Source of the DNA: Chloroflexota bacterium | GTDB lineage: Bacteria > Chloroflexota > Anaerolineae > Aggregatilineales > Phototrophicaceae | Direction of reading: 5' to 3' | Assembly (NCBI GenBank): GCA_026706455.1 | Contig: JAPOYS010000129.1 | Location: 24,425 to 88,424 of the forward strand | Length of the DNA stretch: 64,000 nucleotides | In this document: positions 35,996 through 45,322 of the stretch, piece after piece | How the letters are laid out: each line of letters starts with the position of its first letter | Numbering within the stretch: the stretch's first letter is position 1 | Made by a program: the position numbers and the translations under genes | Notes under the pieces: generated by a model | The model's input: the letters and a program-made list of their open reading frames with translations, nothing else | Told to the model about the DNA's origin: nothing | Databases searched by the model: none

Positions 35996-37144
35996 ATGAA
36001 GATAAAGGATCTTGAGCTCTTTACGCTACCGCCTCGCTGGCTCTTTCTCAAGGTATCGACCGACGACGGCTGCGTTGGCTGGGGCGAGCCGATCGTGGAA
36101 GGGCAAGCCGGCACCGTCCGCGGCGCGGTGGAAGATATGGCCGATTTTCTGATCGGGCGCGACCCGCGACATATCGAAGACATCTGGCAGACGCTGTTTC
36201 GCGCGCGCTTCTATCGCGGCGGACCCGTGATGATGAGCGCAATCGCGGGCCTCAATCAGGCGCTGTGGGATCTCAAAGGGAAATACCACGGCGTCCCGGT
36301 TTATGACTTGCTGGGCGGCAAGGTGCGGGACCGGATTCAAGTCTACGCGGGCCTCAGCGGCGACAGTCCGGCGGAAGTTGCGGCGCAAGCCCAACAGCGC
36401 AAAGACGAAGGCTTGCGGGCGGTCAAGATGGGCGCCGTCAATACCGTTCATTACATGGACAGTTTCCAGCATATAGACGAGGCGGTCGCGCGGGTGGCGG
36501 CCGTGCGGGGGCAAGTGGGGAACGATTTCAGTATCGCCGTCGATTTTCACGGGAAAGTGCACAAGCCGATGGCTAAGATGCTGATCCGCGAGTTGGAGCC
36601 CTACCACTTGATGTTCGTTGAGGAGCCGATCCTGCCCATGCACAACGAATCGCTGCGTGATATCAAGCGCTCCACCACGATCCCGATTGCCACTGGCGAG
36701 CGGATGTACTCGCGCTGGGATTTCAAGACGATTCTGGCGGAGGGCAGCGTCGACATTATACAGCCCGATGTCTCGCATGCGGGCGGGATCTCGGAAGTCG
36801 TTCGCATCGCGGCGATGGCGGAAGCCTACGATGTCGCTTTGGCGCCGCATTGCCCGCTGGGTCCCATCGCGCTGGCCGCGTGCATTCAGGTGGATGCAGT
36901 CGCCTACAACGCATTGATTCAGGAACAGAGCCTCGGCCTTCATTACAATCAGTCGGCCGATTTGCTGGATTACCTGGCGGATCCGTCCGTGTTCGATTAC
37001 AAAGACGGCTTTGTATCCATTCCGATTGGACCCGGCTTGGGCATCACGTTGGACGAGGACAAGATACGCGCCGCGTCCGATCATGGGCTGCGCTGGCGGA
37101 ATCCCAGCCTGCGCCGGACCGACGGGTCGGTTGCTGAATGGTAG
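35996..37144 (+). CDS. dgoD: D-galactonate dehydratase
   Basis: This enolase-superfamily enzyme dehydrates D-galactonate to 2-keto-3-deoxygalactonate. With ATG 35996 the product is 382 residues, exactly the length of E. coli DgoD, and it follows it closely in key segments: VDFHGKVHKPMAKMLI (metal Asp), FVEEPILP (metal Glu), ATGERMYSRWDFK (metal Glu), DVSHAGGISE, LAPHCPLGPIALAA (catalytic His) and the ending GSVAEW. AAAGGCGG lies upstream of the start. No DgoK or DgoA gene is beside it, so the rest of the galactonate pathway must be elsewhere. Confidence 0.93.
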   Translation: MKIKDLELFTLPPRWLFLKVSTDDGCVGWGEPIVEGQAGTVRGAVEDMADFLIGRDPRHIEDIWQTLFRARFYRGGPVMMSAIAGLNQALWDLKGKYHGVPVYDLLGGKVRDRIQVYAGLSGDSPAEVAAQAQQRKDEGLRAVKMGAVNTVHYMDSFQHIDEAVARVAAVRGQVGNDFSIAVDFHGKVHKPMAKMLIRELEPYHLMFVEEPILPMHNESLRDIKRSTTIPIATGERMYSRWDFKTILAEGSVDIIQPDVSHAGGISEVVRIAAMAEAYDVALAPHCPLGPIALAACIQVDAVAYNALIQEQSLGLHYNQSADLLDYLADPSVFDYKDGFVSIPIGPGLGITLDEDKIRAASDHGLRWRNPSLRRTDGSVAEW

Positions 37145-37154
37145 GGCGCCGGCG

Positions 37155-38300
37155 CTACCCAAAGCGCGCGACATCGACCGCGCCCGCCGAAACTCCGTTG
37201 AGGAGCTTGTCCACCGCTCGCTCGGCTGTGGCCGCCGCCAAAGCCAAGCCATGACCGGTGAAACCGACGGCGAAGCCGACGCGCGGCTTGCCCGGCAACG
37301 CGCCTACGAGCGGCAGCCCATCACAGCTGAAGCCCATGATGCCGCTCCAGCGCTGCGCGACCGGCGCTTGAACATCCGGGAAATACCGCGCCAGATAACG
37401 ATCGAGAAAGGCCTGCACCTTCGGATTGAGCCGATCTTCCGAGGTATTGTTTTCTTCGCGCTGATGCTGTTTTCGGCCCCCGCCGAGCAGGAAGCGTCCA
37501 TCGAAGGTGCTGCGGTAATACATATAGCCGTAATCGCTATAACCGCAGTAGGGCACGGGGATGTGATCCAGCGGCTCGGTGACCAGGCATTGCGCGCGCG
37601 TCGGCAGGACCTTGCCTTTGAAGTAGGGGTCAATCATCGGCGAGTAGGCATTGGTGCAGAGCATGACATAGCGCGCCTCGAAGATCACCTTTCTCGTGTG
37701 GACGCGAACGAAATCATGCTCTTGCTCCAGGCGATAAAGCTCGTTGTTAGCGATTACCTCGGCGCCGCTTTGCGCCACGACCGTTCTGGCGAGCAGGTAG
37801 GGCTGTACGCCGGCGTCAAGCGGCTGCTCGATCGCGGCGAAATAGCCGCGGCCGAGCGGATCCCGGCTGTAATACTCAATGTCGATCTTGTCGGCTGCGA
37901 GGGCGCGGGCGGCCAGCTCCAGTTCTCGCGCTTCTTCCGGGCTCTCCGCCAGCAGCAGGGAGCCGCTGTTGTCGATCGGCACGTCACAGACGCTGTTGGC
38001 TATGAATTCGCGCCAATGGCTGAAGCTGCGGCGCGACATGTCCCAGACCTCGCGCGCAACCGCATGTCCATATTTTTCGATGGCGCGGTGGTAGTAGGTA
38101 TCCAGCCCGCTAATCATGAAGCCGGCGTTGCGGCCGCTGGCGCCCAAGCCGACGTCGCGCGCGTCGGTGACGACCACGTCGCGGCCCTGGACTTGCCGGG
38201 CGAAGTACGCGGCTGCGCCCCCGGCGAGACCCGCGCCCACCACAAGGAAGTCGATTTCGCGCTCGATCTGCCCCGCGCGCTGCCAATGGGAAACGGTCAT
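37155..38300 (-). CDS. FAD-dependent amino acid/amine oxidoreductase (DAO family)
   Basis: The 381-residue product has the FAD-binding DFLVVGAGLAGGAAAYFA, the DAO-type LGASGRNAGFMISG, and C-terminal SGIMGFSCDGLPLVGALPG with VGFAVGFTGHGLALAAATAERA. This matches glycine oxidase, sarcosine oxidase and gamma-glutamylputrescine oxidase (PuuB-like) proteins. The substrate cannot be fixed. It converges with dgoD at 37144 and is divergent from the binding-protein gene at 38554. The shared direction of neither partner suggests a dedicated operon. Confidence 0.85.
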   Translation of the reverse strand: MTVSHWQRAGQIEREIDFLVVGAGLAGGAAAYFARQVQGRDVVVTDARDVGLGASGRNAGFMISGLDTYYHRAIEKYGHAVAREVWDMSRRSFSHWREFIANSVCDVPIDNSGSLLLAESPEEARELELAARALAADKIDIEYYSRDPLGRGYFAAIEQPLDAGVQPYLLARTVVAQSGAEVIANNELYRLEQEHDFVRVHTRKVIFEARYVMLCTNAYSPMIDPYFKGKVLPTRAQCLVTEPLDHIPVPYCGYSDYGYMYYRSTFDGRFLLGGGRKQHQREENNTSEDRLNPKVQAFLDRYLARYFPDVQAPVAQRWSGIMGFSCDGLPLVGALPGKPRVGFAVGFTGHGLALAAATAERAVDKLLNGVSAGAVDVARFG

Positions 38301-38553
38301 AACTTGTACCGTGTCCGCCCAACTTTGCCCGGCGACGAAATCAGCCGGGTCTCGGCGACTTCAGACGCGTCGCGGCATTGGCGGCAATCACAAATGGAAA
38401 TCTCGTCGCATAGCATGATTCCATTGATAGTAGTCGGCATTTCGCAATTGTCAACTTTCCGCGCGTGCTAGGACATCGGATAGATAAGTGTTAGAATGAA
38501 TTTGTCATCGTCAATCAATTGCGCCGGCATGGCGCTTTCACTGGAGGCTATCA

Positions 38554-40044
38554 ATGAGAACTATTAGGAGAACCGTCGTACTGTTCATGTTGTTGCTCAT
38601 GGCGCTGCCCCTTGCCGCTGTTGTGGCCGATGGCCATTTGCCCGATCTCGGCGGGCGCACAGTGGTTGTCGCGGTGGACAACGCCTACATCCCCTTCAGC
38701 TTTATCGACGAAGACGGCGAAGCGATGGGCTGGGATTATGATGTCCTGGGCGAAATCTGCGCGCGGCTGAATTGCGTTACGGAGTGGATCGAGACGGGCT
38801 GGGAGGGCTTGATCGTGGCCGTCTCGCGCGGCGAGTACGATGTCTCAGCCGGCGGCATCACCATCACCGATGAACGCGCGGAGATCGTCGATTTCTCAGA
38901 CGGGTACATCAGCACGATCCAGCGGCTGATGGTGCGGCTGGATGAGGCGCGCTTCGCTTCGGCGTCCGAGTTCGCGGCCGGCGACTTTGTCATCGGCGTG
39001 CAAGTCGCGACCACCAATTACATCGCCGCCGTTGATCTGGTTGGCGAGGACCGCGTCGTCCCCTTTGATTCCTTTGGATTTGCAGTGCAAGCGCTGATCG
39101 CCGGCGATATTGATGGCGTCGTCATGGATGATGTCGCTGGCCAAGGCTATGTCGGCGTCAATTCCGGCGATATCAAGCTGCTTGATGACGAGCTAGTCTC
39201 CGACGAACTCGGCTTCATTTTCGCCAAAGATTCCGAGTTGGTCGAGCCATTCAATATGGCGCTCGCCAGCATGCGCGAGGATGGCGCGCTGGACGCCATC
39301 AACGCCAAGTGGTTCCCGCCGGCGGAAGCCGAAGATGGGATGATGCTGCCTGATTTGGGTGGGCGCACAGTGACGGTGGCGGTGGAGAACGCCTACCCGC
39401 CATTTAATGTCTTGAATGAGGAAACAGGCGAAGGCGAAGGCTGGGACTACGACACGCTGGGCGAGATCTGCGCCCGCCTGAATTGCGCGCCCGAGTATAT
39501 CGAGACCAGTTGGGAAGGCTTGATTGTGGCGGTCTCCAACGGCGAGTACGATATGGCCGCCGACGGCATCACCATCACCGAAGAGCGCGCCCAGATCGTC
39601 GACTACTCGGACGGCTACATTGATGTCATCCAGCGCATGATGGTGCGGCTGGAGGAAGATCGCTTCGCCAACGCGGCCGAGTTCGTGGCCGGCGACTATG
39701 TTATCGGCGTGCAGGTGGCGACGACCAACTACATCGCCGCTTCCGAATTGCTGGGCGGTGACGAAGAGCGCATCGTTGGCTACGGCGAGTTTGGCTTGGC
39801 GGTGCAAGCGCTGATCACGGGCGATATTGACGCCGTGGTCATAGATGATGTGGCGGGTCAAGGCTATGTGGGTTTGAACGCCGAGAAGATCAAACTGCTG
39901 CCGGATGACCTGATCAAGCAGCAGTTGGGCTTCATTTATCCACAAGGCTCCGAATTGGTCGAGCCATTCAACATGGCGCTGGCGGCGATGCGCGAAGATG
40001 GCGCGCTGGACGCCATCAACGCCAAGTGGCTGGGTGACGGCTAG
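38554..40044 (+). CDS. Amino-acid ABC transporter binding protein with two fused SBP domains
   Basis: The 496-residue exported protein has a signal peptide (to about residue 25) and two complete family-3 solute-binding domains in tandem (about 28-253 and 268-494). Each starts with LPDLGGRTV and contains GWDYD(V/T)[11 protein letters not shown](T)[30 protein letters not shown](D/E)[13 protein letters not shown] and EPFNMALA. The halves are very similar along their whole length, so the duplication is recent or maintained. Typical proteins of this type have one domain. It is followed by the permease gene after 91 bp with a strong hairpin between them. Confidence 0.92.
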   Translation: MRTIRRTVVLFMLLLMALPLAAVVADGHLPDLGGRTVVVAVDNAYIPFSFIDEDGEAMGWDYDVLGEICARLNCVTEWIETGWEGLIVAVSRGEYDVSAGGITITDERAEIVDFSDGYISTIQRLMVRLDEARFASASEFAAGDFVIGVQVATTNYIAAVDLVGEDRVVPFDSFGFAVQALIAGDIDGVVMDDVAGQGYVGVNSGDIKLLDDELVSDELGFIFAKDSELVEPFNMALASMREDGALDAINAKWFPPAEAEDGMMLPDLGGRTVTVAVENAYPPFNVLNEETGEGEGWDYDTLGEICARLNCAPEYIETSWEGLIVAVSNGEYDMAADGITITEERAQIVDYSDGYIDVIQRMMVRLEEDRFANAAEFVAGDYVIGVQVATTNYIAASELLGGDEERIVGYGEFGLAVQALITGDIDAVVIDDVAGQGYVGLNAEKIKLLPDDLIKQQLGFIYPQGSELVEPFNMALAAMREDGALDAINAKWLGDG

Positions 40045-40087
40045 CCCGCCTCGCGCGCGGACGCGATAAATGTGTAAGCAAATCGGT

Positions 40088-40109
40088 GGGACAGAGTTTG
40101 CTCTGTCCC
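40088..40109 (+). promoter_or_regulatory. Intercistronic hairpin between binding protein and permease genes
   Basis: GGGACAGAG (40088-40096), TTTG loop and CTCTGTCCC (40101-40109) form a perfect 9-bp stem, without a U-tract. Such hairpins between binding-protein and permease genes often keep the upstream mRNA stable and yield more binding protein than permease. GGGACAGAG palindromes may also be a dispersed repeat. Confidence 0.5.
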
Positions 40110-40135
40110 GTCTGTTAGATTGCCGCAACTTGTAG

Positions 40136-41173
40136 ATGCGCCCCCAGGCATTGATGGATTCAGCAACTGCGTCGACAGAGCGTAACGAGCCGGATCTGGA
40201 CGAGGTCATCGCCGAATCGCGTGGGCGGGCGATGCGCTTTGCTCGCTTCTATACCTTGCCCTATTGGATCGTGTTCTTGGTCATCATCGGGATTCTGCTG
40301 GCGATCAGCATCATCACCGACAAGGTCTATTCCAATATATTCCAGCAGCTGATGGAAGGCGTCAGCATGACGCTCTTTGTCAGCATCGTCTCGTATTGCT
40401 GCGCGCTGACAATCGCGGTCATCGTCGGGATTGTCCGCTCGAATCCACCGGCGCCGCCGCAATCAACGGAGTCTTTTCGCAAAGGAATTGCGCGCGTGCT
40501 GCGAATCGGCCTATACAATGTATGCACGGTCTATGTGAGCGTCATGCGAGGCATCCCGATTCTGGTTGTGCTGCTGGTCACGGGCTTTATTGTCGTGCCG
40601 GCTTTACGCGAATTGATCAACAGCACCGTGGTCGAGAGCCTGCGCGATCTCTCGGACAATCCGGGCATTCCCGATCTCATTTGGCGCGGCAGCTCGGCCG
40701 GCACGGCGATCGTGGCGCTGGCGATCACGTACGGCGCCTATATGTCGGAGACGGTGCGCGCCGGTATCCAGTCGATACACAAGGGGCAATTTGAAGCGGC
40801 TTATTCAGTCGGTATGACCTATTGGCAGACGATGCGCTCGATCGTGCTGCCACAGGCTTTCCGCAATGTGCTGCCGCCGCTCGGCAACGACTTCGTAGCG
40901 ATGATTAAAGACTCGTCGCTGCTGGCTTTCCTGGGCATTCGCGATATCACGCAAATCGCCAAGACCTCGTCGGGCCGTTCGTTTCGCTACGTCGAAACCT
41001 ACGCTGTCGTCGCTTATATGTATCTGACCCTGGTCATCCTGGCGACGACCCTGGTCAACCTGATCGAAGACACGGTTAATATCGAGCGTGAGACGCCGCG
41101 CTTAATCGGCCGCTTGCAGGCGCTGATGCCGGGCAAGAAGAAACGCGAGCCGATCGTCGAGTCCTTTGACTAG
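40136..41173 (+). CDS. Amino-acid ABC transporter permease (HisM/GlnP type)
   Basis: The 345-residue membrane protein has about five to six membrane helices and the permease EAA loop (FEAAYSVGMTYWQTMRSIVLPQA), followed by GNDFVAMIKDSSLLAFLGI. This is the HisMQ/GlnP branch for polar amino acids. An N-terminal cytoplasmic extension of about 35 residues is unusual. ATG 40136 or ATG 40154 may be used; neither has a clear Shine-Dalgarno. It pairs with the duplicated binding protein upstream. The gene downstream is on the other strand, so the ATPase subunit is not in this cluster. Confidence 0.9.
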   Translation: MRPQALMDSATASTERNEPDLDEVIAESRGRAMRFARFYTLPYWIVFLVIIGILLAISIITDKVYSNIFQQLMEGVSMTLFVSIVSYCCALTIAVIVGIVRSNPPAPPQSTESFRKGIARVLRIGLYNVCTVYVSVMRGIPILVVLLVTGFIVVPALRELINSTVVESLRDLSDNPGIPDLIWRGSSAGTAIVALAITYGAYMSETVRAGIQSIHKGQFEAAYSVGMTYWQTMRSIVLPQAFRNVLPPLGNDFVAMIKDSSLLAFLGIRDITQIAKTSSGRSFRYVETYAVVAYMYLTLVILATTLVNLIEDTVNIERETPRLIGRLQALMPGKKKREPIVESFD

Positions 41174-41176
41174 CGC

Positions 41177-41560
41177 CTATTCGTTTGAGTAAAAGCCGAC
41201 CTTGTTGCCTTCGGTATCGCGCGCCCAGGCGACGAATCCGCCACCGGCGTTTTCGCCCAGCGCCGTCTTCGGCAGCAGGATTTCGCCGCCGGCTTCCGGC
41301 ACGCGAGCTAGCGCGGCATCCAAATCGCCCGTGATCGTGAAGTAAACCAGGGTGCCTTCGGTTGACGGGGTATAACCGTATTGCGGATTGTGGACCAGGC
41401 AGCCGCCAACTTGCCCGTCATGGGGAAAAACGCCGAGCATACTGCCCATCGTCTCACGCGTGTCGTTGATGAATAGTTGCTTGTCCAAGACCGTTTCGTA
41501 GAACTTGCGCGCGCGCTCAAAGTCTGCGACTGGAACCTCAAACCAATTGATTACGGACAT
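41177..41560 (-). CDS. VOC-family (glyoxalase/dioxygenase-fold) protein
   Basis: The 127-residue product has the VOC pattern: MSVINWFEVPVADFERARKFYETVL, a central GTLVYFTITGDLDAALARV and a final GNKVGFYSNE. It resembles the COG3324-type single-domain proteins, for which no enzymatic role is settled. ATG 41560 has a strong GAGGAG just upstream, so the longer frame to 41617 is rejected. It stands alone and converges on the permease gene. Confidence 0.85.
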   Translation of the reverse strand: MSVINWFEVPVADFERARKFYETVLDKQLFINDTRETMGSMLGVFPHDGQVGGCLVHNPQYGYTPSTEGTLVYFTITGDLDAALARVPEAGGEILLPKTALGENAGGGFVAWARDTEGNKVGFYSNE

Positions 41561-41676
41561 ATCGCTCTCCTCAAAGTTAATGCCAACGGCACAATGCAAA
41601 TCTAGGCATCTTAACAATTGTCCGCGGCCATACTGATTGCAATTGCGAAAGGAGCGCGGGGCAGGCGCCTGAAGCG

Positions 41677-42657
41677 CTATCGCTGGCTTTGCAGCTGAAC
41701 GTCTTCGTTTTCGGCCGCCGCCATCGCGTCGCCGGCGTCTTCGGCAATAGTCGACAGGCGTTGTCGCTGCAGCTGCTCGCTGCGCTCTAAACTGGCGTCG
41801 TCCTCAACCTCTTCAATGGCGTCCAGCAAATCATCATTGAGGCGCTGATTATAGAACTGCACTTCGTCCATCGCGTCGATGGTATCTTGCAGCTTGTCAA
41901 TCTCGTCCTTGATTTCAATGCTTAGGCGCTGGCCGCGGGTGCTGCCGGTGTCTTTCGTGCCGAGCAGCGACATCTGCGCGTACACGGTTCCCAGCGCGGC
42001 CAAGGTGCTTTCGAGGTGAATCTCGGCGCGCTTGATGGCGTGGGTGCCCGCCTTCAGCGTATTCTCTTGCTGCTGCAGGATTTCCAACTGGCGCATCCGA
42101 TCGCGGCGGGTCAGTTCATTTTTGTCGTTTTTGATCAGCCGCTTGACTTCGGCGATCTTGCGCGGCACATCTTGCAAATCACGGGCTGCGCGTTCATTGC
42201 CTTCAAAGAAGTCGATGCGGTTCGCCAGGTTGTACATGTGGGCGATCCAGTCGTTGATGTCGCTGATGAGCGTGCGCTTCCGCGTGCGCATGGCGCCGCG
42301 CGCGGCGTCCGCCAGCTTGAGCATATTGCGGCGGTATTCAAAGGCGTCGCGCAAGCGCTCGCGCGAGATTCGGTTGCGGATGTTGCGCAGGTCGTATTCG
42401 CGCTCGAAATCTTCCGCCAGCGCCTGTTCCGTCGCCTCCGGGTCGGTCAGCGTAGATGCGACCAGCACCGTCTCCGCCAAGCCGCCCAGGATGAGCCAGT
42501 ACCAGGGCTGCCATTCCATAAAGGGCAGGCTGACATCGCCTACGAACAAGAATAAAATGGCTGTCACCATGAGCGTGACGAGCGTCTCCCAGCGCAGCAG
42601 GGCGTTAGCCAGTAGCGTGCCGAAGACCTTCTGTCGAGCTTCGCTGTTGATGGTCAT
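41677..42657 (-). CDS. Membrane-anchored coiled-coil protein, partner of PspA
   Basis: The 326-residue protein has two N-terminal membrane helices (TLVTLMVTAILFLFVGDV, WYWLILGGLAETVLVASTL) followed by a long helical, charged region (about 85-300), with heptads in the EVKRLIKNDKNEL, RQLEILQQQEN and EIKDEIDKLQDTI segments. No catalytic motif is present. It lies 119 bp downstream of the PspA-like gene on the same strand. The arrangement suggests a membrane-stress partner that could work with PspA. The family is not recognised by name. Confidence 0.7.
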   Translation of the reverse strand: MTINSEARQKVFGTLLANALLRWETLVTLMVTAILFLFVGDVSLPFMEWQPWYWLILGGLAETVLVASTLTDPEATEQALAEDFEREYDLRNIRNRISRERLRDAFEYRRNMLKLADAARGAMRTRKRTLISDINDWIAHMYNLANRIDFFEGNERAARDLQDVPRKIAEVKRLIKNDKNELTRRDRMRQLEILQQQENTLKAGTHAIKRAEIHLESTLAALGTVYAQMSLLGTKDTGSTRGQRLSIEIKDEIDKLQDTIDAMDEVQFYNQRLNDDLLDAIEEVEDDASLERSEQLQRQRLSTIAEDAGDAMAAAENEDVQLQSQR

Positions 42658-42776
42658 TTGCTTGACGATCCCTCATGCCCAAGGCGCCGCCTGCGCGGCT
42701 GTGCTGCAATTCGAATGCCGGAACCAGTCTGCTGAGTAGACGGACAGATCTCTTGGCATGACAGTCCGGACTCGCC

Positions 42777-43463
42777 TCAGTCGCGGCCCAGCAGACGCTG
42801 ACGGCGCTCTTCCAATTGCAATTCGACCTGTCCAATTCCGACCGTATCCTCGATTTGGTCGGAGAGCTTGGCGCTGGCCAGCTCGGCGCGCGCATCCTCC
42901 TGATCAATTTGCGAGTAGATGGAATCGAGCAGGCTGTCGATCTCTTGATCCCCCGAGGTATCGAGCTTGTCCATGCTCTTGAGCGTCTTGGACATGACCT
43001 TCTTCGTTTCCGCCAATTCGAGCAAGGAGCGCATTTTTTCGCGTTCCTGCTTGATGGTGGTCAAGCGCCCTTCCAGCTTGAGGCGCATATTCAACATGCC
43101 CTGATATTGCTCTTCCTGCGATTGCCATTGCTCGTAATATTCTTGCGCCAGCTCCTGCTTGGTGTTCAGTTCAGCTTGGGCGGCGGCCGCCAGGTCGTCT
43201 TTGCCGCGCAGGATCAGCGTGTCGATATCGCGATCCAGCTTATCCGACTGGTTCGAGAATTCTTCATACTTTCGCTTTAAGGTGCGGACCGAGCCGCCGA
43301 CCGTGGCCGCCGAATCCTCAAGCGCTTCCAGATTGCGCTCGACCTGCCGGATGTATTCATCCATGACTTTCAGCGAATTCGTCTCCAGCGCGCGGTCGAT
43401 CATACCGTGGAGGTTGGCGCTGAAAAGCGTTTGGACCTTCTGCAAAATGGATGGCATCTTCAC
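42777..43463 (-). CDS. pspA: PspA/IM30-family membrane-stress protein
   Basis: The 228-residue protein is almost wholly helical, with the PspA pattern: LQKVQTLFSANLHGMIDRALE, MDEYIRQVERNLEALEDS, long heptad regions and the C-terminal ETKKVMSKTLKSMDKL. PspA/Vipp1 proteins (ESCRT-III relatives) coat and repair the inner membrane. ATG 43463 is normal. The neighbouring coiled-coil membrane gene is the likely partner. No pspF-like regulator is seen. Confidence 0.85.
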   Translation of the reverse strand: MKMPSILQKVQTLFSANLHGMIDRALETNSLKVMDEYIRQVERNLEALEDSAATVGGSVRTLKRKYEEFSNQSDKLDRDIDTLILRGKDDLAAAAQAELNTKQELAQEYYEQWQSQEEQYQGMLNMRLKLEGRLTTIKQEREKMRSLLELAETKKVMSKTLKSMDKLDTSGDQEIDSLLDSIYSQIDQEDARAELASAKLSDQIEDTVGIGQVELQLEERRQRLLGRD

Positions 43464-43601
43464 GTTTTCCCTTTACTGAGTTTGACTTGGCAGGCGGCGG
43501 ATTTTAGCCAGTATAGCATAGGTCAAATTGGAATTTCAAAAGTCGATTCCGGTTGTATATTATTGTTTACGAGGGATTTGCGCGCGGGTTGCGCTGAAGG
43601 C

Positions 43602-44627
43602 TCAAGTCGCGCTGGGCATGCGCTGAATGGCCAGGAGATCAGAGAGGATGGCGCAGCCGGTTTCCAGCGGACCCGCGCCAGCGCCGATCAGCGTGATGTC
43701 CCCCATTAGGTCGGTCTTCAGGCTGATCGCGTTGGTCGATCCGCCAACGCCGGCCAAGGGCTCGTCCAGCGGCAAGCGCGTCGCTTTTACCGCGCCACCG
43801 TCGGGCCTGGCGCTGGCGATCAATTTGTAGCGCTGCCCGGCTGCGCGCGCCTCGGCGATGTCAGCGGCAGTGATTTCCGTTATACCGCTGACGTCCAGGT
43901 CGTCCAGCGCCAACGAGCGGCCGAAGAGGGCATTTGCCAATATCAAGACTTTGCCGGCCGCGTCCCAGCCCTCGACATCGCCGCTTGGATCGCTCTCGGC
44001 GTAGCCCAGCGCCTGCGCCTCGGAAAGCGCCTCGTCGTAGGACAAGCCCGCTTCCATCCGCGTCAGAATGTAGTTGGTCGTGCCGTTAAGGATGCCACGC
44101 GCGGACAGAATCTGGCAGCCAGCCAGCGCGTCGACCGCCAGCTGAATCGTGGGCGTGCCGGCCATCACGGTCGCTTCGTAGCGCATCTGCAGTCCCTTGG
44201 CGCGCGCCTTTGACTTCAGCCCGGCGTAATCCAAGGCGACCGGACCTTTGTTGGCCAGCACGAGATGCAAGCCCGCGTCAAGCGCGCGCCGACAGAAATC
44301 GAGGGCGGGCTGCGCCGTTTCCAGATTCGTCGGGCTCATTTCGACGAGCGCGTCGGCGTCGCCGGCCGCGATCATTTCATCGACTTCTAAGCCGCGGATC
44401 AGACCATCCTGTTCGGGATAGCTCGCGAAGCTGCCGGCCTGCGCCGCCTCCAGCAGTGATTGCAGCTCCAGCCCGGCTGCGTGATAGAGCGCGCCCTTGC
44501 TCGCCGTCGCGACGCCGATGATCTGGGCTGAGAAGTTCTCTTCCCGCAGGAGCTCCGCCGCCTTGTCTCGCAGGATCTGCGCGAAGCCCTGACCCACGAC
44601 GCCGAATCCAATCAGTATGAGCTTCAT
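43602..44627 (-). CDS. hom: Homoserine dehydrogenase
   Basis: The enzyme reduces aspartate semialdehyde to homoserine in threonine and methionine synthesis. The 341-residue product has the NAD(P)-binding LILIGFGVVGQGFAQIL, ALVEMSPTNLETAQPALDFC, VLANKGPVALDY, YEATVMAGTPTI, the substrate loop RGILNGTTNYILTRM and the motif ESDPSGDVEGWDAAGKVLILAN. It lacks the C-terminal ACT domain of feedback-regulated forms, as in other short bacterial versions. The gene is monocistronic. Close homologues with oxidoreductase activity on other semialdehydes exist, but the homoserine assignment is solid. Confidence 0.92.
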   Translation of the reverse strand: MKLILIGFGVVGQGFAQILRDKAAELLREENFSAQIIGVATASKGALYHAAGLELQSLLEAAQAGSFASYPEQDGLIRGLEVDEMIAAGDADALVEMSPTNLETAQPALDFCRRALDAGLHLVLANKGPVALDYAGLKSKARAKGLQMRYEATVMAGTPTIQLAVDALAGCQILSARGILNGTTNYILTRMEAGLSYDEALSEAQALGYAESDPSGDVEGWDAAGKVLILANALFGRSLALDDLDVSGITEITAADIAEARAAGQRYKLIASARPDGGAVKATRLPLDEPLAGVGGSTNAISLKTDLMGDITLIGAGAGPLETGCAILSDLLAIQRMPSAT

Positions 44628-44753
44628 CGTCGTTTCCCATTCACCTCAATATGATTTCGCGCAACATGATACAACGGGCATTGTCAACCGGAACAGACTT
44701 GGTCGACGCCGGCTGGCTACATTATCTGTGAGCTTGCGCGTACGCTGGCTGCG

Positions 44754-45227
44754 CTAATTCGCCCGACTGAGCCCTTCGACAGCGGTAAGCGCCTTGTCGA
44801 CGCTTTCTTGCGGGCGCACGCCAATCTGCTGATCGACGAGAATGCCGCGCTCATCAATGACCCAGTAAGAACGCGTCGCCGAAATGGGCAGCTTGATGAA
44901 TAGCAGGTTGAAGCCCCATGCGTCCCAGGCGTCGAGCATCTTGTGATCGGGGTCGGAGAGCAGATCATATTGCAGGTTCTTGCGCTCTTTCCATTCAGCG
45001 AGCGTATCGACGCTGTCCGAACTGACGCCGAGGACGATGGCATTGTGTGATTCAATGCGCGGAAAGACATCGCGGAAGGAACAGGCTTGATTATTGCAAC
45101 CCATGGTATTGGCTTTGGGGAAGGCGAAGATGATCACGCGCGAGCCGCGATAATCGCTGAGTCGCACCGCCTGGCCGTTCTGATTCAGGAGTTCAAAGTC
45201 GGGCACAATTTCGCCGACGGAAGGCAT
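44754..45227 (-). CDS. bcp: Bcp-type peroxiredoxin
   Basis: The 157-residue protein is a thiol peroxidase of the Bcp/PrxQ branch. It has VPDFELLNQNGQAVRLSDYRG, the peroxidatic centre NTMGCNNQACSFRD with both Cys residues five apart, and VLGVSSDSVDTLAEWKE. The centre is unusual in having NTMGCNN where most Bcps read TPGCT. ATG 45227 has GGAG upstream, so the first 16 residues of the longer frame are rejected. A paralogue at 51112 has lost the peroxidatic Cys. Confidence 0.85.
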   Translation of the reverse strand: MPSVGEIVPDFELLNQNGQAVRLSDYRGSRVIIFAFPKANTMGCNNQACSFRDVFPRIESHNAIVLGVSSDSVDTLAEWKERKNLQYDLLSDPDHKMLDAWDAWGFNLLFIKLPISATRSYWVIDERGILVDQQIGVRPQESVDKALTAVEGLSRAN

Positions 45228-45322
45228 ATCTTCCGCTCCACCAACTGATACTGCCTTTCTTTCAGTATAACGCACATCAAGTACGGTAGGCCGTCATGCT
45301 TCAACGGAGGCGTCGTCTCGCC

